Of a stretch of 64,000 bases of DNA, positions 40,941-49,993 are shown piece after piece. Both the position numbers and the translations under genes were made by a program. Source of the DNA: Pseudomonas citri (GTDB lineage Bacteria > Pseudomonadota > Gammaproteobacteria > Pseudomonadales > Pseudomonadaceae); contig NZ_JAODAB010000022.1 in NCBI RefSeq assembly GCF_025336485.1, forward strand, positions 1 to 64,000, written 5' to 3'. Every line of letters starts with the position of its first letter. Position 1 is the first letter of the stretch. The notes beneath the pieces were generated by a model, which worked only from the letters and a program-made list of their open reading frames with translations, did not search any database and was not told the DNA's origin.

Positions 40941-43220
40941 ATGCTCAATACGCTGCGCAAGATCGTCCAGGAAGTTAACTCCGCCAAGGATCTCAAGGCG
41001 GCGTTGGGGATTATTGTATTGCGCGTCAAAGAGGCCATGGGCAGCCAGGTCTGCTCGGTCTACCTGCTGGACCCCGAGACCAACCGTTTCGTGCTGATGG
41101 CCACCGAGGGCTTGAACAAGCGCTCGATCGGCAAGGTCAGCATGGCGCCCAATGAAGGTCTGGTCGGCCTGGTCGGCACGCGCGAAGAACCCCTGAACCT
41201 CGAGAATGCCGCGGATCACCCGCGCTACCGCTACTTCGCCGAAACCGGGGAAGAACGCTACGCCTCGTTCCTCGGGGCACCGATCATCCACCACCGCCGC
41301 GTCGTCGGCGTGTTGGTCATCCAGCAAAAAGAACGCCGCCAGTTCGACGAAGGTGAAGAAGCCTTCCTCGTGACCATGAGCGCGCAACTGGCCGGGGTTA
41401 TCGCCCATGCCGAGGCCACTGGCTCGATCAGCGGCCTGGGGCGCCAGGGCAAGGGCATCCAGGAAGCCAAGTTCGTTGGCGTGCCGGGCTCGCCGGGCGC
41501 GGCAGTGGGCACGGCGGTGGTCATGTTGCCGCCCGCCGACCTCGACGTGGTGCCGGACAAGGCCATCACCGACATCGAGGCCGAGCTGGGCCTGTTCAAG
41601 ACCGCCATCGAAGGCGTGCGGGCCGACATGCGCGCCCTGTCGACCAAGCTGGCGACGCAACTGCGCCCGGAAGAGCGCGCGCTGTTCGACGTTTACCTGA
41701 TGATGCTCGACGATGCCTCCCTGGGCAGCGAAGTGACCACCATCATCAAGACCGGCCAATGGGCCCAAGGCGCGCTGCGCCAAGTGGTGACCGACCACGT
41801 CAACCGTTTCGAACTGATGGACGACGCCTACCTGCGCGAGCGCGCGTCCGACGTCAAGGATCTCGGTCGCCGGCTGCTGGCCTACTTGCAGCAGGAGCGC
41901 CAACAGACCCTGGTCTACCCCGACAACACCATCCTGGTCAGCGAAGAGCTGACCCCGGCCATGCTCGGCGAAGTGCCCGAAGGCAAGCTGGCGGGGCTGG
42001 TCTCGGTACTGGGTTCAGGCAACTCCCACGTGGCGATCCTGGCCCGGGCCATGGGCATCCCGACGGTGATGGGCCTGGTGGACCTGCCGTACTCCAAGGT
42101 CGACGGCATCCAGATGATCGTCGACGGCTACCACGGCGAGGTCTACACCAACCCCAGCGACGTGCTGCGCAAGCAGTTTGACGATGTGGTCGAGGAAGAA
42201 AAGCAACTGTCCCTGGGCCTCGACGCGCTGCGGGACTTGCCATGCGTAACCCTCGATGGCCACCGCATGCCGCTGTGGGTCAACACCGGTCTGCTGGCCG
42301 ACGTGGCCCGGGCACAGAAGCGCGGCGCCGAAGGCGTGGGGCTGTACCGCACCGAAGTGCCGTTCATGATCAACCAGCGCTTCCCCAGTGAAAAGGAACA
42401 GCTGGCGATCTACCGCGAGCAACTGGCCGCCTTCCATCCGCAACCGGTGACCATGCGCAGCCTGGACATCGGCGGCGACAAAGCCCTGTCCTACTTCCCG
42501 ATCAAGGAAGAAAACCCGTTCCTGGGCTGGCGCGGCATTCGCGTGACACTCGACCACCCGGAGATCTTCCTGGTCCAGGCGCGCGCCATGCTCAAGGCCA
42601 GCGAAGGTCTGAACAACCTGCGCATCCTGTTGCCGATGATCTCCGGCACCCATGAGCTGGAAGAGGCCCTGCACCTGATCCACCGCGCCTGGGGCGAAGT
42701 GCGCGACGAAGGCACCGACGTGCCGATGCCGCCGGTGGGCGTGATGATCGAGATTCCGGCGGCGGTGTACCAGACCCGGGAACTGGCGCGGCAGGTGGAC
42801 TTCCTGTCGGTCGGTTCCAACGACCTGACCCAGTACCTGTTGGCCGTGGACCGCAACAACCCTCGGGTCGCCGACCTGTACGACTATCTGCACCCAGCCG
42901 TGCTGCAAGCCCTGCAGACCGTCGTGCGCGACGCCCATGCCGAAGGCAAGCCGGTGAGCATCTGCGGTGAAATGGCCGGCGACCCGGCGGCGGCGGTGCT
43001 GTTGATGGCGATGGGCTTCGACAGCCTGTCGATGAACGCCACCAACCTGCCGAAAGTGAAGTGGATGCTGCGCCAGATCAACCTCAGCAAGGCCCAGGAG
43101 TTGCTGGCCGAAGTGATGACCATCGATAACCCGCAGGTGATCCACAGTTCCCTGCAACTGGCGTTGAAGAACCTTGGGTTGGCGCGGATGATCAATCCGG
43201 CTTCGAGCAAGACGCTCTGA
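40941..43220 (+). CDS. ptsP: PTS-Ntr enzyme I, phosphoenolpyruvate--protein phosphotransferase
   Basis: A 759-residue first component of the nitrogen-related phosphotransferase chain (PtsP-PtsO-PtsN), which regulates metabolism and does not transport sugar. An N-terminal GAF domain (about 17-155) is followed by the PEP-utiliser regions: the phospho-accepting His363 in GSGNSHVAILARAMGIPTVM, the PEP-binding GVGLYRTEVPFM segment and the C-terminal LSVGSNDLTQYLLAVDRNNP and VSICGEMAGDP. Length is normal for PtsP. It is cotranscribed with rppH and ends at a strong hairpin. Confidence 0.95.
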   Translation: MLNTLRKIVQEVNSAKDLKAALGIIVLRVKEAMGSQVCSVYLLDPETNRFVLMATEGLNKRSIGKVSMAPNEGLVGLVGTREEPLNLENAADHPRYRYFAETGEERYASFLGAPIIHHRRVVGVLVIQQKERRQFDEGEEAFLVTMSAQLAGVIAHAEATGSISGLGRQGKGIQEAKFVGVPGSPGAAVGTAVVMLPPADLDVVPDKAITDIEAELGLFKTAIEGVRADMRALSTKLATQLRPEERALFDVYLMMLDDASLGSEVTTIIKTGQWAQGALRQVVTDHVNRFELMDDAYLRERASDVKDLGRRLLAYLQQERQQTLVYPDNTILVSEELTPAMLGEVPEGKLAGLVSVLGSGNSHVAILARAMGIPTVMGLVDLPYSKVDGIQMIVDGYHGEVYTNPSDVLRKQFDDVVEEEKQLSLGLDALRDLPCVTLDGHRMPLWVNTGLLADVARAQKRGAEGVGLYRTEVPFMINQRFPSEKEQLAIYREQLAAFHPQPVTMRSLDIGGDKALSYFPIKEENPFLGWRGIRVTLDHPEIFLVQARAMLKASEGLNNLRILLPMISGTHELEEALHLIHRAWGEVRDEGTDVPMPPVGVMIEIPAAVYQTRELARQVDFLSVGSNDLTQYLLAVDRNNPRVADLYDYLHPAVLQALQTVVRDAHAEGKPVSICGEMAGDPAAAVLLMAMGFDSLSMNATNLPKVKWMLRQINLSKAQELLAEVMTIDNPQVIHSSLQLALKNLGLARMINPASSKTL

Positions 43221-43229
43221 GAACCCGCA

Positions 43230-43259
43230 GCCCTTTCGCGAGCTTACTCGCGAAAGGGC
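43230..43259. terminator. Hairpin between ptsP and the NRDE gene
   Basis: GCCCTTTCGCGAG (43230-43242) and CTCGCGAAAGGGC (43247-43259) are perfect 13-bp arms with a CTTA loop, 10 bases after the ptsP stop and shared by two convergent genes. No strong T-run follows. Confidence 0.6.
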
Positions 43260-43278
43260 CGGCACAAACACCACAAAA

Positions 43279-44025
43279 CTAAACCCGGATCTCGACCTCC
43301 CCCAAATGCCCCCCATGGGGTCCGAAACTGCGCTCGACCATGTGCCGCGTCCCATCGGCATGGACGATCAACGCGGTGCTCGCCCGGGTCCCGTAGGCCG
43401 GGCTGGCAATGAACACACTCGACAACAACGTCTCGGTCGCGAGGCCGACACCGGTGTCCGGCAATTCGGCCACTGGCGCCGGTTGCGGGTCATTCAGTAA
43501 TGCCAGCAACGCTTGGGGCCGGGGGTCGTCCAACACCTCGCCGAGCGCCGCCCGGGCCTTGAGCAACTTGGGCCAGGGCGTGTTCAGGCCGGCGTTCGAC
43601 AGCCCATAGAGCCCCTCGGCCAACTGTTGCGCTCGGGTATCGCGGGCGTTGTGGTGCCACAGCTCGATGCCGTCGCCGAGCAGCAGGTTGAACCCGCCGT
43701 ACTCGTTGGCACGCGGGACGACCTCGCTCAAATAATCGGCAATCGAAAGATTCCCGGCCAAAAACCGCGCCACCAGTTCACCCCGCGACTTGAACGCCGG
43801 CAACTGGCCCGGGTCGCGAATGTTGGTCAGCGCCGCGAAACGCCCCTCGGCGCCGATGCCGAGCCAGGTGCCACCGGCCTCCAGATCGCGGCCGGCATGG
43901 ACATGGGGTGCGTCAGGCCACTGTGCCAGGGGCAAGGTCGGCCGGGCGTAGAACTCATCACGATTGGCCGCCACGATCAGCGGTTGGGCATGGCCGGGTC
44001 GCCAGGCGAATACGATCAGGCACAT
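43279..44025 (-). CDS. NRDE-family protein (TANGO2-like)
   Basis: A 248-residue protein of the NRDE/TANGO2 family, named for the conserved AANRDEFY motif near residue 20; MCLIVFAWRPGHAQPLIVA at the N-terminus and GGTWLGIGAEGRFAALTN further in are typical. The N-terminal Cys2 resembles an N-terminal nucleophile, but catalysis is unproven in the family. Some homologues are linked to haem trafficking. Single gene, convergent with ptsP. Confidence 0.85.
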   Translation of the reverse strand: MCLIVFAWRPGHAQPLIVAANRDEFYARPTLPLAQWPDAPHVHAGRDLEAGGTWLGIGAEGRFAALTNIRDPGQLPAFKSRGELVARFLAGNLSIADYLSEVVPRANEYGGFNLLLGDGIELWHHNARDTRAQQLAEGLYGLSNAGLNTPWPKLLKARAALGEVLDDPRPQALLALLNDPQPAPVAELPDTGVGLATETLLSSVFIASPAYGTRASTALIVHADGTRHMVERSFGPHGGHLGEVEIRV

Positions 44026-44080
44026 CGGGTTGTCCCGTTAAAGAATTAAGCCGAACACCACTTGGTTGGGGTGATCACTG

Positions 44081-44167
44081 TGTGGGAGCAAAGCTTGCTC
44101 GCGAAACAGACGACTCGATTTCACAGACCGCAGCGCGTCCATCGCGGGCAAGCCTTGCTCCCGCACA
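44081..44167. repeat. REPIN (paired GTGGGAGC palindromes)
   Basis: TGTGGGAGCAAAGCTTGCTC at 44081 and GCAAGCCTTGCTCCCGCACA ending at 44167 are inverted around about 45 bases. The right arm has one G in place of A (CCCGCACA). It fills most of the divergent space between the NRDE gene and the TauE/SafE gene. The remaining ~140 bases probably hold the promoters. Confidence 0.83.
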
Positions 44168-44309
44168 GCATTCCTCAGCACAGATTTGTGTCGGAGCGGG
44201 TTCTACTCTACCCACACATCCCCCACGCTTCCATCGCCTTGAGTAGAGCCCAAGGCCATGGATCCGTTACCATGCCGCTCTTGTTTTGGGGATGGGTGGG
44301 GAGACGCTG

Positions 44310-45092
44310 GTGGAATTTGTGCTCTATCTGCTGCTGGGTGCCTGCGCCGGGATACTGGCCGGGCTGTTTGGCGTGGGTGGCGGGATGATCATTGTCCCGG
44401 TGCTGGTGTTCAGCTTCACCTTGCAAGGTTTCGACCCGCAGGTGCTGACGCACCTGGCCGTCGGCACATCCCTGGCATCGATCATCTTCACCTCGGTCAA
44501 TGCCGTGCGCGAACACCAGCGCAAAGGCGCGGTACGCTGGCCGATTTTCGCCTGGATGACCGTCGGCATCCTGCTCGGTGCCGGTGTCGGCGCCATCACC
44601 GCCGAGGCGATCTCCGGCCCGAACCTGCAAAAAATCATCGGGGTGTTCGCCATGGTCGTTGCCACGCAACTGGCCCTGGACCTCAAGCCCAAGGCCAGTC
44701 GCACCGTGCCCGGCAAGGCCGGGCTGACCCTGGCCGGCAGCGTGGTCGGCTGGGCGTCGGCGATCTTCGGTATCGGCGGCGGTTCGCTGACCGTACCGTT
44801 CCTGACCTGGCGCAGCGTGCCGATGCAGCAGGCCGTAGCGACATCATCCGCCTGCGGGCTGCCCATCGCCGTGGTCAGTGCAATAAGTTTCATGATTCTG
44901 GGCTGGCACGATCCGCTGCTCCCGGCCCATAGTCTCGGTTTTGTGTACTTACCGGCGCTGCTGGGCATCGCCCTGACCAGCATGGTCTTCGCCCGCTTCG
45001 GCGCGCGCCTGGCCCATCGCTTGTCACCGCGCTTGCTCAAACGGCTCTTCGCAGCTTTGCTGTTCTGCGTCGGCTTGAGTTTTCTGCTCTGA
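44310..45092 (+). CDS. TauE/SafE-family sulfite/organosulfonate exporter-like membrane protein
   Basis: A 260-residue membrane protein with about eight segments in two related halves (GVGGGMIIVPVLVFSFTLQG and GIGGGSLTVPFLTWRSVPMQ), the hallmark of TauE/SafE anion exporters. I chose the GTG start at 44310 (MEFVLYLLLGACAGILAGLF) because GGGGAG lies about seven bases upstream; ATG 44292 is an alternative. Family members export sulfite, sulfonates or sulfoacetate. A sulfur role fits other genes in the window, but its neighbour is lgt. Confidence 0.87.
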   Translation: MEFVLYLLLGACAGILAGLFGVGGGMIIVPVLVFSFTLQGFDPQVLTHLAVGTSLASIIFTSVNAVREHQRKGAVRWPIFAWMTVGILLGAGVGAITAEAISGPNLQKIIGVFAMVVATQLALDLKPKASRTVPGKAGLTLAGSVVGWASAIFGIGGGSLTVPFLTWRSVPMQQAVATSSACGLPIAVVSAISFMILGWHDPLLPAHSLGFVYLPALLGIALTSMVFARFGARLAHRLSPRLLKRLFAALLFCVGLSFLL

Positions 45093-45160
45093 CGCAATCC
45101 TGGCTTAATCCCGAGGTGCCAGCGTCGCCCGGGTATTTTTGACGTTTACGAGGAATATCA

Positions 45161-45970
45161 ATGCTGCCTTACCCGCAGATCGATCCGGTGGCCCTGGCCA
45201 TCGGTCCGCTGAAAATCCACTGGTACGGCCTGATGTACCTGGTCGGCATCGGCGGCGCCTGGCTGCTGGCGTCGCGCCGGCTCAACCGCTTCGATCCGAC
45301 CTGGAACAAGGAGAAGCTCTCCGACCTGGTGTTCTGGTTGTCCATGGGCGTGATCGTCGGCGGCCGCCTGGGCTATGTGCTGTTCTACGACCTGAGTGCC
45401 TACCTGGCCAACCCGACGCTGATCTTCGAGGTCTGGAAGGGCGGCATGTCGTTCCACGGCGGCTTCATCGGCGTGATGCTCGCGGCGCTGTGGTTCGGCA
45501 AGAAAAACGACAAGTCGTTTTTCCAGCTGATGGATTTCGTCGCGCCGATGGTGCCGATCGGCCTGGGTGCCGGGCGCATCGGCAACTTCATCAATGCCGA
45601 GTTGTGGGGCAAGCCGACCGACGTGCCATGGGCGATGATCTTCCCGCCGTTCAGCGACCCGGCACAACTGCCGCGCCATCCGTCGCAGTTGTATCAGTTC
45701 GCCCTCGAAGGTGTGGCATTGTTCCTGATTCTCTGGCTGTTCTGGCGCAAGCCGCGGCCCACCATGGCAGTGTCCGGGATGTTCGCGCTTTTTTACGGCA
45801 TCTTCCGCTTTATCGTCGAGTTCGTCCGCGTACCGGATGCCCAGCTCGGCTATCTGGCCTGGAACTGGCTCACCATGGGCCAAGTGCTGTGCCTGCCGAT
45901 GATCGTCGGCGGCCTGGTGCTGATCTGGCTGGCTTATCATCGTGCGCCGGATGCGGCGGCCAAGGCTTAA
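45161..45970 (+). CDS. lgt: Phosphatidylglycerol--prolipoprotein diacylglyceryl transferase
   Basis: A 269-residue inner-membrane enzyme that attaches diacylglycerol to the lipobox cysteine of prolipoproteins. The seven-segment family shows YGLMYLVGIGGAWLLASRRL, the catalytic region MSFHGGFIGVMLAALWFGKK and the Lgt signature GRIGNFINAELWGKPTDVPW. It precedes thyA with a small hairpin between them, a conserved bacterial gene order. Confidence 0.96.
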   Translation: MLPYPQIDPVALAIGPLKIHWYGLMYLVGIGGAWLLASRRLNRFDPTWNKEKLSDLVFWLSMGVIVGGRLGYVLFYDLSAYLANPTLIFEVWKGGMSFHGGFIGVMLAALWFGKKNDKSFFQLMDFVAPMVPIGLGAGRIGNFINAELWGKPTDVPWAMIFPPFSDPAQLPRHPSQLYQFALEGVALFLILWLFWRKPRPTMAVSGMFALFYGIFRFIVEFVRVPDAQLGYLAWNWLTMGQVLCLPMIVGGLVLIWLAYHRAPDAAAKA

Positions 45971-45977
45971 AAAATTC

Positions 45978-46004
45978 GAACCCCGAGGCCCCGGCCTCGG
46001 GTTC
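45978..46004. terminator. Hairpin between lgt and thyA
   Basis: GAACCC(C)GAGGCC and GGCCTCGGGTTC pair over 12 bp with one bulged C and a two-base loop. No T-run follows, and thyA begins 18 bases later, so it may be a partial attenuator or an mRNA stabiliser. Confidence 0.4.
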
Positions 46005-46021
46005 AAGGACACAGGTAACCC

Positions 46022-46993
46022 ATGAAGCAATATCTCGATCTGGTGGCACACGTCATCGAGAACGGCACCAAGCAAGCCAACCGCACCGGCGTGAACACCA
46101 TCAGCTTCCCCGGGGCCATGCTGCGCTATGACTTGAAGGAAGGCTTCCCGGCCATCACCACCCGCAAACTGGCGTTCAAATCGGCCATCGGCGAGATGTG
46201 CGGTTTCCTCCGTGGCGTGAACAACGCCGCCGAATTCCGCGCCCTGGGCTGCAAGGTCTGGGACCAGAACGCCAACGAAAACAGCCAATGGCTGGCCAAC
46301 CCGTTCCGCCAGGGCGAGGACGACCTGGGCGAGATCTACGGTGTGCAGTGGCGTAAATGGCCGGCCTACAAGCAAATCCCCCGGAGCAACCTGGCGGCCA
46401 TCGAGCAGACCCTGGCCCAGGGCTACCGGCAGATCGCCGAAGGCGAGGAAAACGGCCAGGCCTACGTGGTGCTGTACAAGGCCATCGACCAGGTGCGCCA
46501 GTGCGTCGACACGATCATCAACGACCCGGGCAGCCGGCGCATCCTGTTCCACGGCTGGAACTGCGCCCAGCTCGATGAAATGGCCCTGCCGCCGTGCCAT
46601 CTGCTGTACCAGTTCCACCCGAATGTCGAGACCAGGGAAATTTCCCTGACCCTCTACATCCGCTCCAACGATCTGGGCCTCGGCACCCCGTTCAACCTCA
46701 CCGAAGGCGCCGCGTTGCTTAGCCTGATCGGCCGCCTGACCGGCTACACGCCGCGTTGGTTCACCTATTTCATCGGTGACGCCCACGTCTACGAAAACCA
46801 CCTGGACATGCTCAAGGAGCAGCTCAGGCGCGAGCCGTTCCCGATGCCCAAGCTGGTGATTTCCGATCGGGTACCGGAGTTCGCCAAGACCGGCGTGTAC
46901 CAGCCCGAATGGCTGGAGCGGGTGGAACCGGGCGACTTCTCCCTGGAAGGCTACCAGCACCACGCGCCAATGACGGCGCCGATGGCGGTCTGA
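46022..46993 (+). CDS. thyA: Thymidylate synthase (long form)
   Basis: A 323-residue enzyme making dTMP from dUMP with methylene-tetrahydrofolate. Catalytic Cys192 lies in ALPPCHLLYQFHPN, and the dUMP-binding segments are LTLYIRSNDLGLGTPFNLTE and FIGDAHVYENHLD. E. coli ThyA has 264 residues; this one has an extra region at about 85-160 (including NANENSQWLANPFRQGEDDL and EEGNGQ-like turns), like the longer Lactobacillus-type enzymes. The frame is intact, so it should be active. Confidence 0.95.
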   Translation: MKQYLDLVAHVIENGTKQANRTGVNTISFPGAMLRYDLKEGFPAITTRKLAFKSAIGEMCGFLRGVNNAAEFRALGCKVWDQNANENSQWLANPFRQGEDDLGEIYGVQWRKWPAYKQIPRSNLAAIEQTLAQGYRQIAEGEENGQAYVVLYKAIDQVRQCVDTIINDPGSRRILFHGWNCAQLDEMALPPCHLLYQFHPNVETREISLTLYIRSNDLGLGTPFNLTEGAALLSLIGRLTGYTPRWFTYFIGDAHVYENHLDMLKEQLRREPFPMPKLVISDRVPEFAKTGVYQPEWLERVEPGDFSLEGYQHHAPMTAPMAV

Positions 46994-47020
46994 AAGAATC
47001 CCGCCATGCCCCCTGTGTGC

Positions 47021-47055
47021 GGGCCTGTGGGAGCAAAGCTTGCTCCCACAGGCCC
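47021..47055. terminator. 16-bp-arm GTGGGAGC-family hairpin between thyA and cadR
   Basis: GGGCCTGTGGGAGCAA (47021-47036) and TTGCTCCCACAGGCCC (47040-47055) are perfect arms around AGC. It lies between two convergent genes and probably ends both transcripts. Confidence 0.7.
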
Positions 47056-47095
47056 AGCCCATAGACCTCTGTGCATTTGGATTGACGGCGAGGGT

Positions 47096-47542
47096 TCAAT
47101 GCCCATGACTGCGCCCCACATGCGAATGCTCCACCTCCGGCGCCACCGCCCCACTCACCTCAAGACGCTGCAAGATCCCGCATTGCTCCGGGTCCGGCCC
47201 TTCGCCACAGCGGCGGCGCAGGTCGATCAGTTGTGCCTGTAAGGCCAGCAGGCCGTCGATACGGGCCTTGACGTGGAGGATGTGTTCGTCCACCAGCGCG
47301 TTGACGCTTTCGCACTGGTCCTGCGGGCTGTCGCGCAGGGCCAGGAGGCTGCGGATTTCTTCCAGGGTCATGTCCAGGGTGCGGCAGTTGCGGATGAACG
47401 TCAGCCGTTCGGCATGGGCCTGGGTGTAGAGCCGGTAATTGCCGTCGCTGCGGGCCGGTTCCGGCAGCAGCCCTTCGCGTTCGTAATAGCGGATGGTTTC
47501 GACCTGGCAGTCGGTGATTTTTGCCAGTTCTCCGATTTTCAT
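47096..47542 (-). CDS. cadR: Cd(II)/Pb(II)-responsive MerR-family regulator
   Basis: A 148-residue MerR-type activator/repressor. The N-terminal winged helix (MKIGELAKITDCQVETIRYYEREG region) is followed by the dimerisation helix and metal-binding cysteines Cys77, Cys112 and Cys121, the CadR/PbrR pattern. A histidine-rich tail (EVEHSHVGRSHGH) is typical of CadR and may bind additional metal. It is divergent from cadA and controls it from the operator at 47565-47595. Confidence 0.92.
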   Translation of the reverse strand: MKIGELAKITDCQVETIRYYEREGLLPEPARSDGNYRLYTQAHAERLTFIRNCRTLDMTLEEIRSLLALRDSPQDQCESVNALVDEHILHVKARIDGLLALQAQLIDLRRRCGEGPDPEQCGILQRLEVSGAVAPEVEHSHVGRSHGH

Positions 47543-47564
47543 AGCGTGATCTCCAGACAGGCGC

Positions 47565-47595
47565 TTGACCCTATAGTGGCTACAGGGTCTTTACT
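47565..47595 (+). promoter_or_regulatory. CadR-controlled cadA promoter with 19-bp spacer
   Basis: The -35 hexamer TTGACC (47565-47570) and the -10-like TTTACT (47590-47595) are separated by 19 bp, the over-long spacing that MerR-family regulators correct by DNA untwisting. The spacer contains the dyad ACCCTATAG-TGG-CTACAGGGT (47568-47588), matching on 8 of 9 positions. It lies between cadR and cadA. Confidence 0.85.
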
Positions 47596-47626
47596 GTGCA
47601 ACAGGCACTTTTCACGGACGTAACCG

Positions 47627-49852
47627 ATGAGCGATTCCCTCCATATCCACAAGCCCAACCACGACCATGGCCACGATCATGGCCACGCCTGTTGCGCTTC
47701 CAAAGCGGCGCCGTCCGTGGTCGAGCTGGGTAAAACCCCGACCGACGGTGCACGGCTGCGCAGCTTTCGCATCGAAGCCATGGACTGCCCCACCGAACAG
47801 ACGCTGATCCAGAACAAACTGGGCAAGCTCGACGGCGTCCAGCGCCTGGAATTCAACCTGATCAACCGCGTGCTGGGCGTGACCCACGACTTGCCCGACG
47901 ACGCGCCGATCATCAAGGCCATCGAGTCCTTAGGCATGCAGGCCGAGCCGCTGACGCAGGGCCAGGACAAAGCAAGCAACAATCGACCCGCCCCGGCCAA
48001 GCCCTGGTGGCCGCTCGCGCTGTCGGGTGTCACCGCGTTTGCTGCCGAGGTCATCCACTTCACCAATGCCGCGCCGAACTGGGTGGTCGCGCTGGTGGCG
48101 CTGGTGTCGATCCTCAGTGGTGGCCTGGGCACCTACAAGAAGGGCTGGATCGCCCTGAAGAACCGCAACCTGAACATCAACGCGCTGATGAGCATCGCCG
48201 TGACCGGCGCCGTGCTGATCGGCCAGTGGCCGGAAGCGGCGATGGTGATGTTCCTGTTCACCGTGGCCGAATTGATCGAAGCCAAGTCCCTCGACCGCGC
48301 ACGCAACGCGATCAGCGGCCTGATGCAGATGGCCCCGGAACAAGCCACCGTGCAACAGGCCGACGGCAGTTGGCAGGTGCAGGCGGTCAAGTCCGTTGCC
48401 CTCGGTGCCCGGGTGCGGGTGCGTCCTGGCGAGCGTGTGGGGCTGGACGGCGAGGTGCTTGCCGGGCGCTCGACCATCGACCAGGCGCCGATCACTGGCG
48501 AGAGCCTGCCGGTGGAAAAAACCGTGGGCGACAAAGTCTTCGCCGGCACCATCAACCAGGCCGGTGAGCTGGAATACCGTGTGACCGCAGCGGCCGACCA
48601 CTCCACCCTGGCGCGGATCATCCATGCCGTGGAACAGGCCCAGGGCTCCCGGGCGCCGACCCAGCGCTTCGTCGACCGATTCTCGGCCATCTACACCCCG
48701 GCGGTGTTTGCCCTGGCCCTGGCCGTAGCCGTTATCCCACCGCTGCTCATGGGCGCGGCGTGGTTCGACTGGATCTACCGCGCGCTGGTGCTTCTGGTGG
48801 TGGCCTGCCCTTGCGCCTTGGTGATTTCCACACCGGTGACCATCGTCAGCGGTCTCGCCGCCGCCGCGCGCAAAGGCATCCTGGTCAAGGGTGGCGTGTA
48901 CCTGGAAGGCGGCTACAAGCTCGACTACCTGGCCTTGGACAAGACCGGCACGATCACCCACGGCAAACCGGTGCAGACCGATTACGTGGCGCTGGACCCG
49001 AGCGTAGAGACCAGCGCCCCGGCCCTGGCCGCCAGCCTTGCCGCCCGCTCCGACCACCCGGTGTCCAGGGCGATTGCCGATGCGGCTGTGGATAAGCAAC
49101 TGGCGCAGCAAGCTGTGGATAACTTCCAGGCGCTGGCCGGGCGAGGCGTGCGCGGTGACATCGGCGGCCATACCTATCACCTGGGCAATCACCGTCTCGT
49201 GGAAGACCTGGGCCTGTGCTCCCCAGAACTGGAAGCAAAACTCTTCGCCCTGGAAAAACAAGGCAAGTCCGTGGTGCTGCTGCTCGACGGCACAGGCCCC
49301 TTGGCACTGTTTGCCGTGGCCGACACGCTGAAGGACTCCAGCCGCGACGCCATCCGGCAGTTGCATGAGCTGGGCATCAAGACCCTGATGCTCACCGGCG
49401 ACAATGCCCACACCGCCGACGCGATTGCCGCGCAGGTGGGCATGGATCAGGCCCGGGGCGACCTGTTGCCGGAAGACAAGCTGCAAGCCATCGAAGACCT
49501 GTACGCCCAAGGGCATCGGGTCGGCATGGTGGGCGACGGCATCAATGACGCCCCTGCCCTGGCCCGCGCCCAGATCGGCTTCGCCATGGCGGCGGCCGGC
49601 ACCGACACCGCCATCGAGACTGCCGATGTCGCCCTGATGGACGATGATCTACGCAAGATCCCGGCCTTCATTCGTCTGTCGCGCCAGGCTTCGAGCATCC
49701 TCAAGCAGAACATCGCCCTGGCGCTGGTGATCAAGGCGATCTTCCTGGGAGTGACCTTCACCGGGTTCGCGACCTTGTGGATGGCGGTGTTCGCCGACAT
49801 GGGGGTGAGCTTGCTGGTGGTGTTCAATGGGTTGCGGTTGTTGCGCAAGTAA
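47627..49852 (+). CDS. cadA: Cd/Zn/Pb-translocating P-type ATPase
   Basis: A 741-residue P1B-type ATPase that exports divalent soft metals across the inner membrane. A histidine-rich N-terminus (NHDHGHDHGHACC) precedes one HMA domain in which the usual GMDCxxC is MDCPTEQ (only one cysteine). The transport motif CPC is at 394-396, the phosphorylation site Asp438 in DKTGT, and the hinge MVGDGINDAPALARA follows. The CadR-type promoter upstream supports cadmium/lead/zinc as inducers. Confidence 0.93.
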   Translation: MSDSLHIHKPNHDHGHDHGHACCASKAAPSVVELGKTPTDGARLRSFRIEAMDCPTEQTLIQNKLGKLDGVQRLEFNLINRVLGVTHDLPDDAPIIKAIESLGMQAEPLTQGQDKASNNRPAPAKPWWPLALSGVTAFAAEVIHFTNAAPNWVVALVALVSILSGGLGTYKKGWIALKNRNLNINALMSIAVTGAVLIGQWPEAAMVMFLFTVAELIEAKSLDRARNAISGLMQMAPEQATVQQADGSWQVQAVKSVALGARVRVRPGERVGLDGEVLAGRSTIDQAPITGESLPVEKTVGDKVFAGTINQAGELEYRVTAAADHSTLARIIHAVEQAQGSRAPTQRFVDRFSAIYTPAVFALALAVAVIPPLLMGAAWFDWIYRALVLLVVACPCALVISTPVTIVSGLAAAARKGILVKGGVYLEGGYKLDYLALDKTGTITHGKPVQTDYVALDPSVETSAPALAASLAARSDHPVSRAIADAAVDKQLAQQAVDNFQALAGRGVRGDIGGHTYHLGNHRLVEDLGLCSPELEAKLFALEKQGKSVVLLLDGTGPLALFAVADTLKDSSRDAIRQLHELGIKTLMLTGDNAHTADAIAAQVGMDQARGDLLPEDKLQAIEDLYAQGHRVGMVGDGINDAPALARAQIGFAMAAAGTDTAIETADVALMDDDLRKIPAFIRLSRQASSILKQNIALALVIKAIFLGVTFTGFATLWMAVFADMGVSLLVVFNGLRLLRK

Positions 49853-49870
49853 CGACTTTCCCCGCCAAAC

Positions 49871-49966
49871 CCCGTGGGAGCAAAACTTGCTCGCGATAGC
49901 GGCAGACCAGCCAATATCCATGTTGCCTGGCTTACCGCAATCGCGAGCAAGCTTTGCTCCCACGGG
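49871..49966. repeat. REPIN (paired GTGGGAGC palindromes)
   Basis: CCCGTGGGAGCAAAACTTGC and GCAAGCTTTGCTCCCACGGG are inverted around about 55 bases. The outer CCCG/CGGG pairs extend the arms. It lies between the convergent cadA and triC-like genes. Confidence 0.83.
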
Positions 49967-49993
49967 CTTTTCGCCTGGCGACAGATGTCCTCA

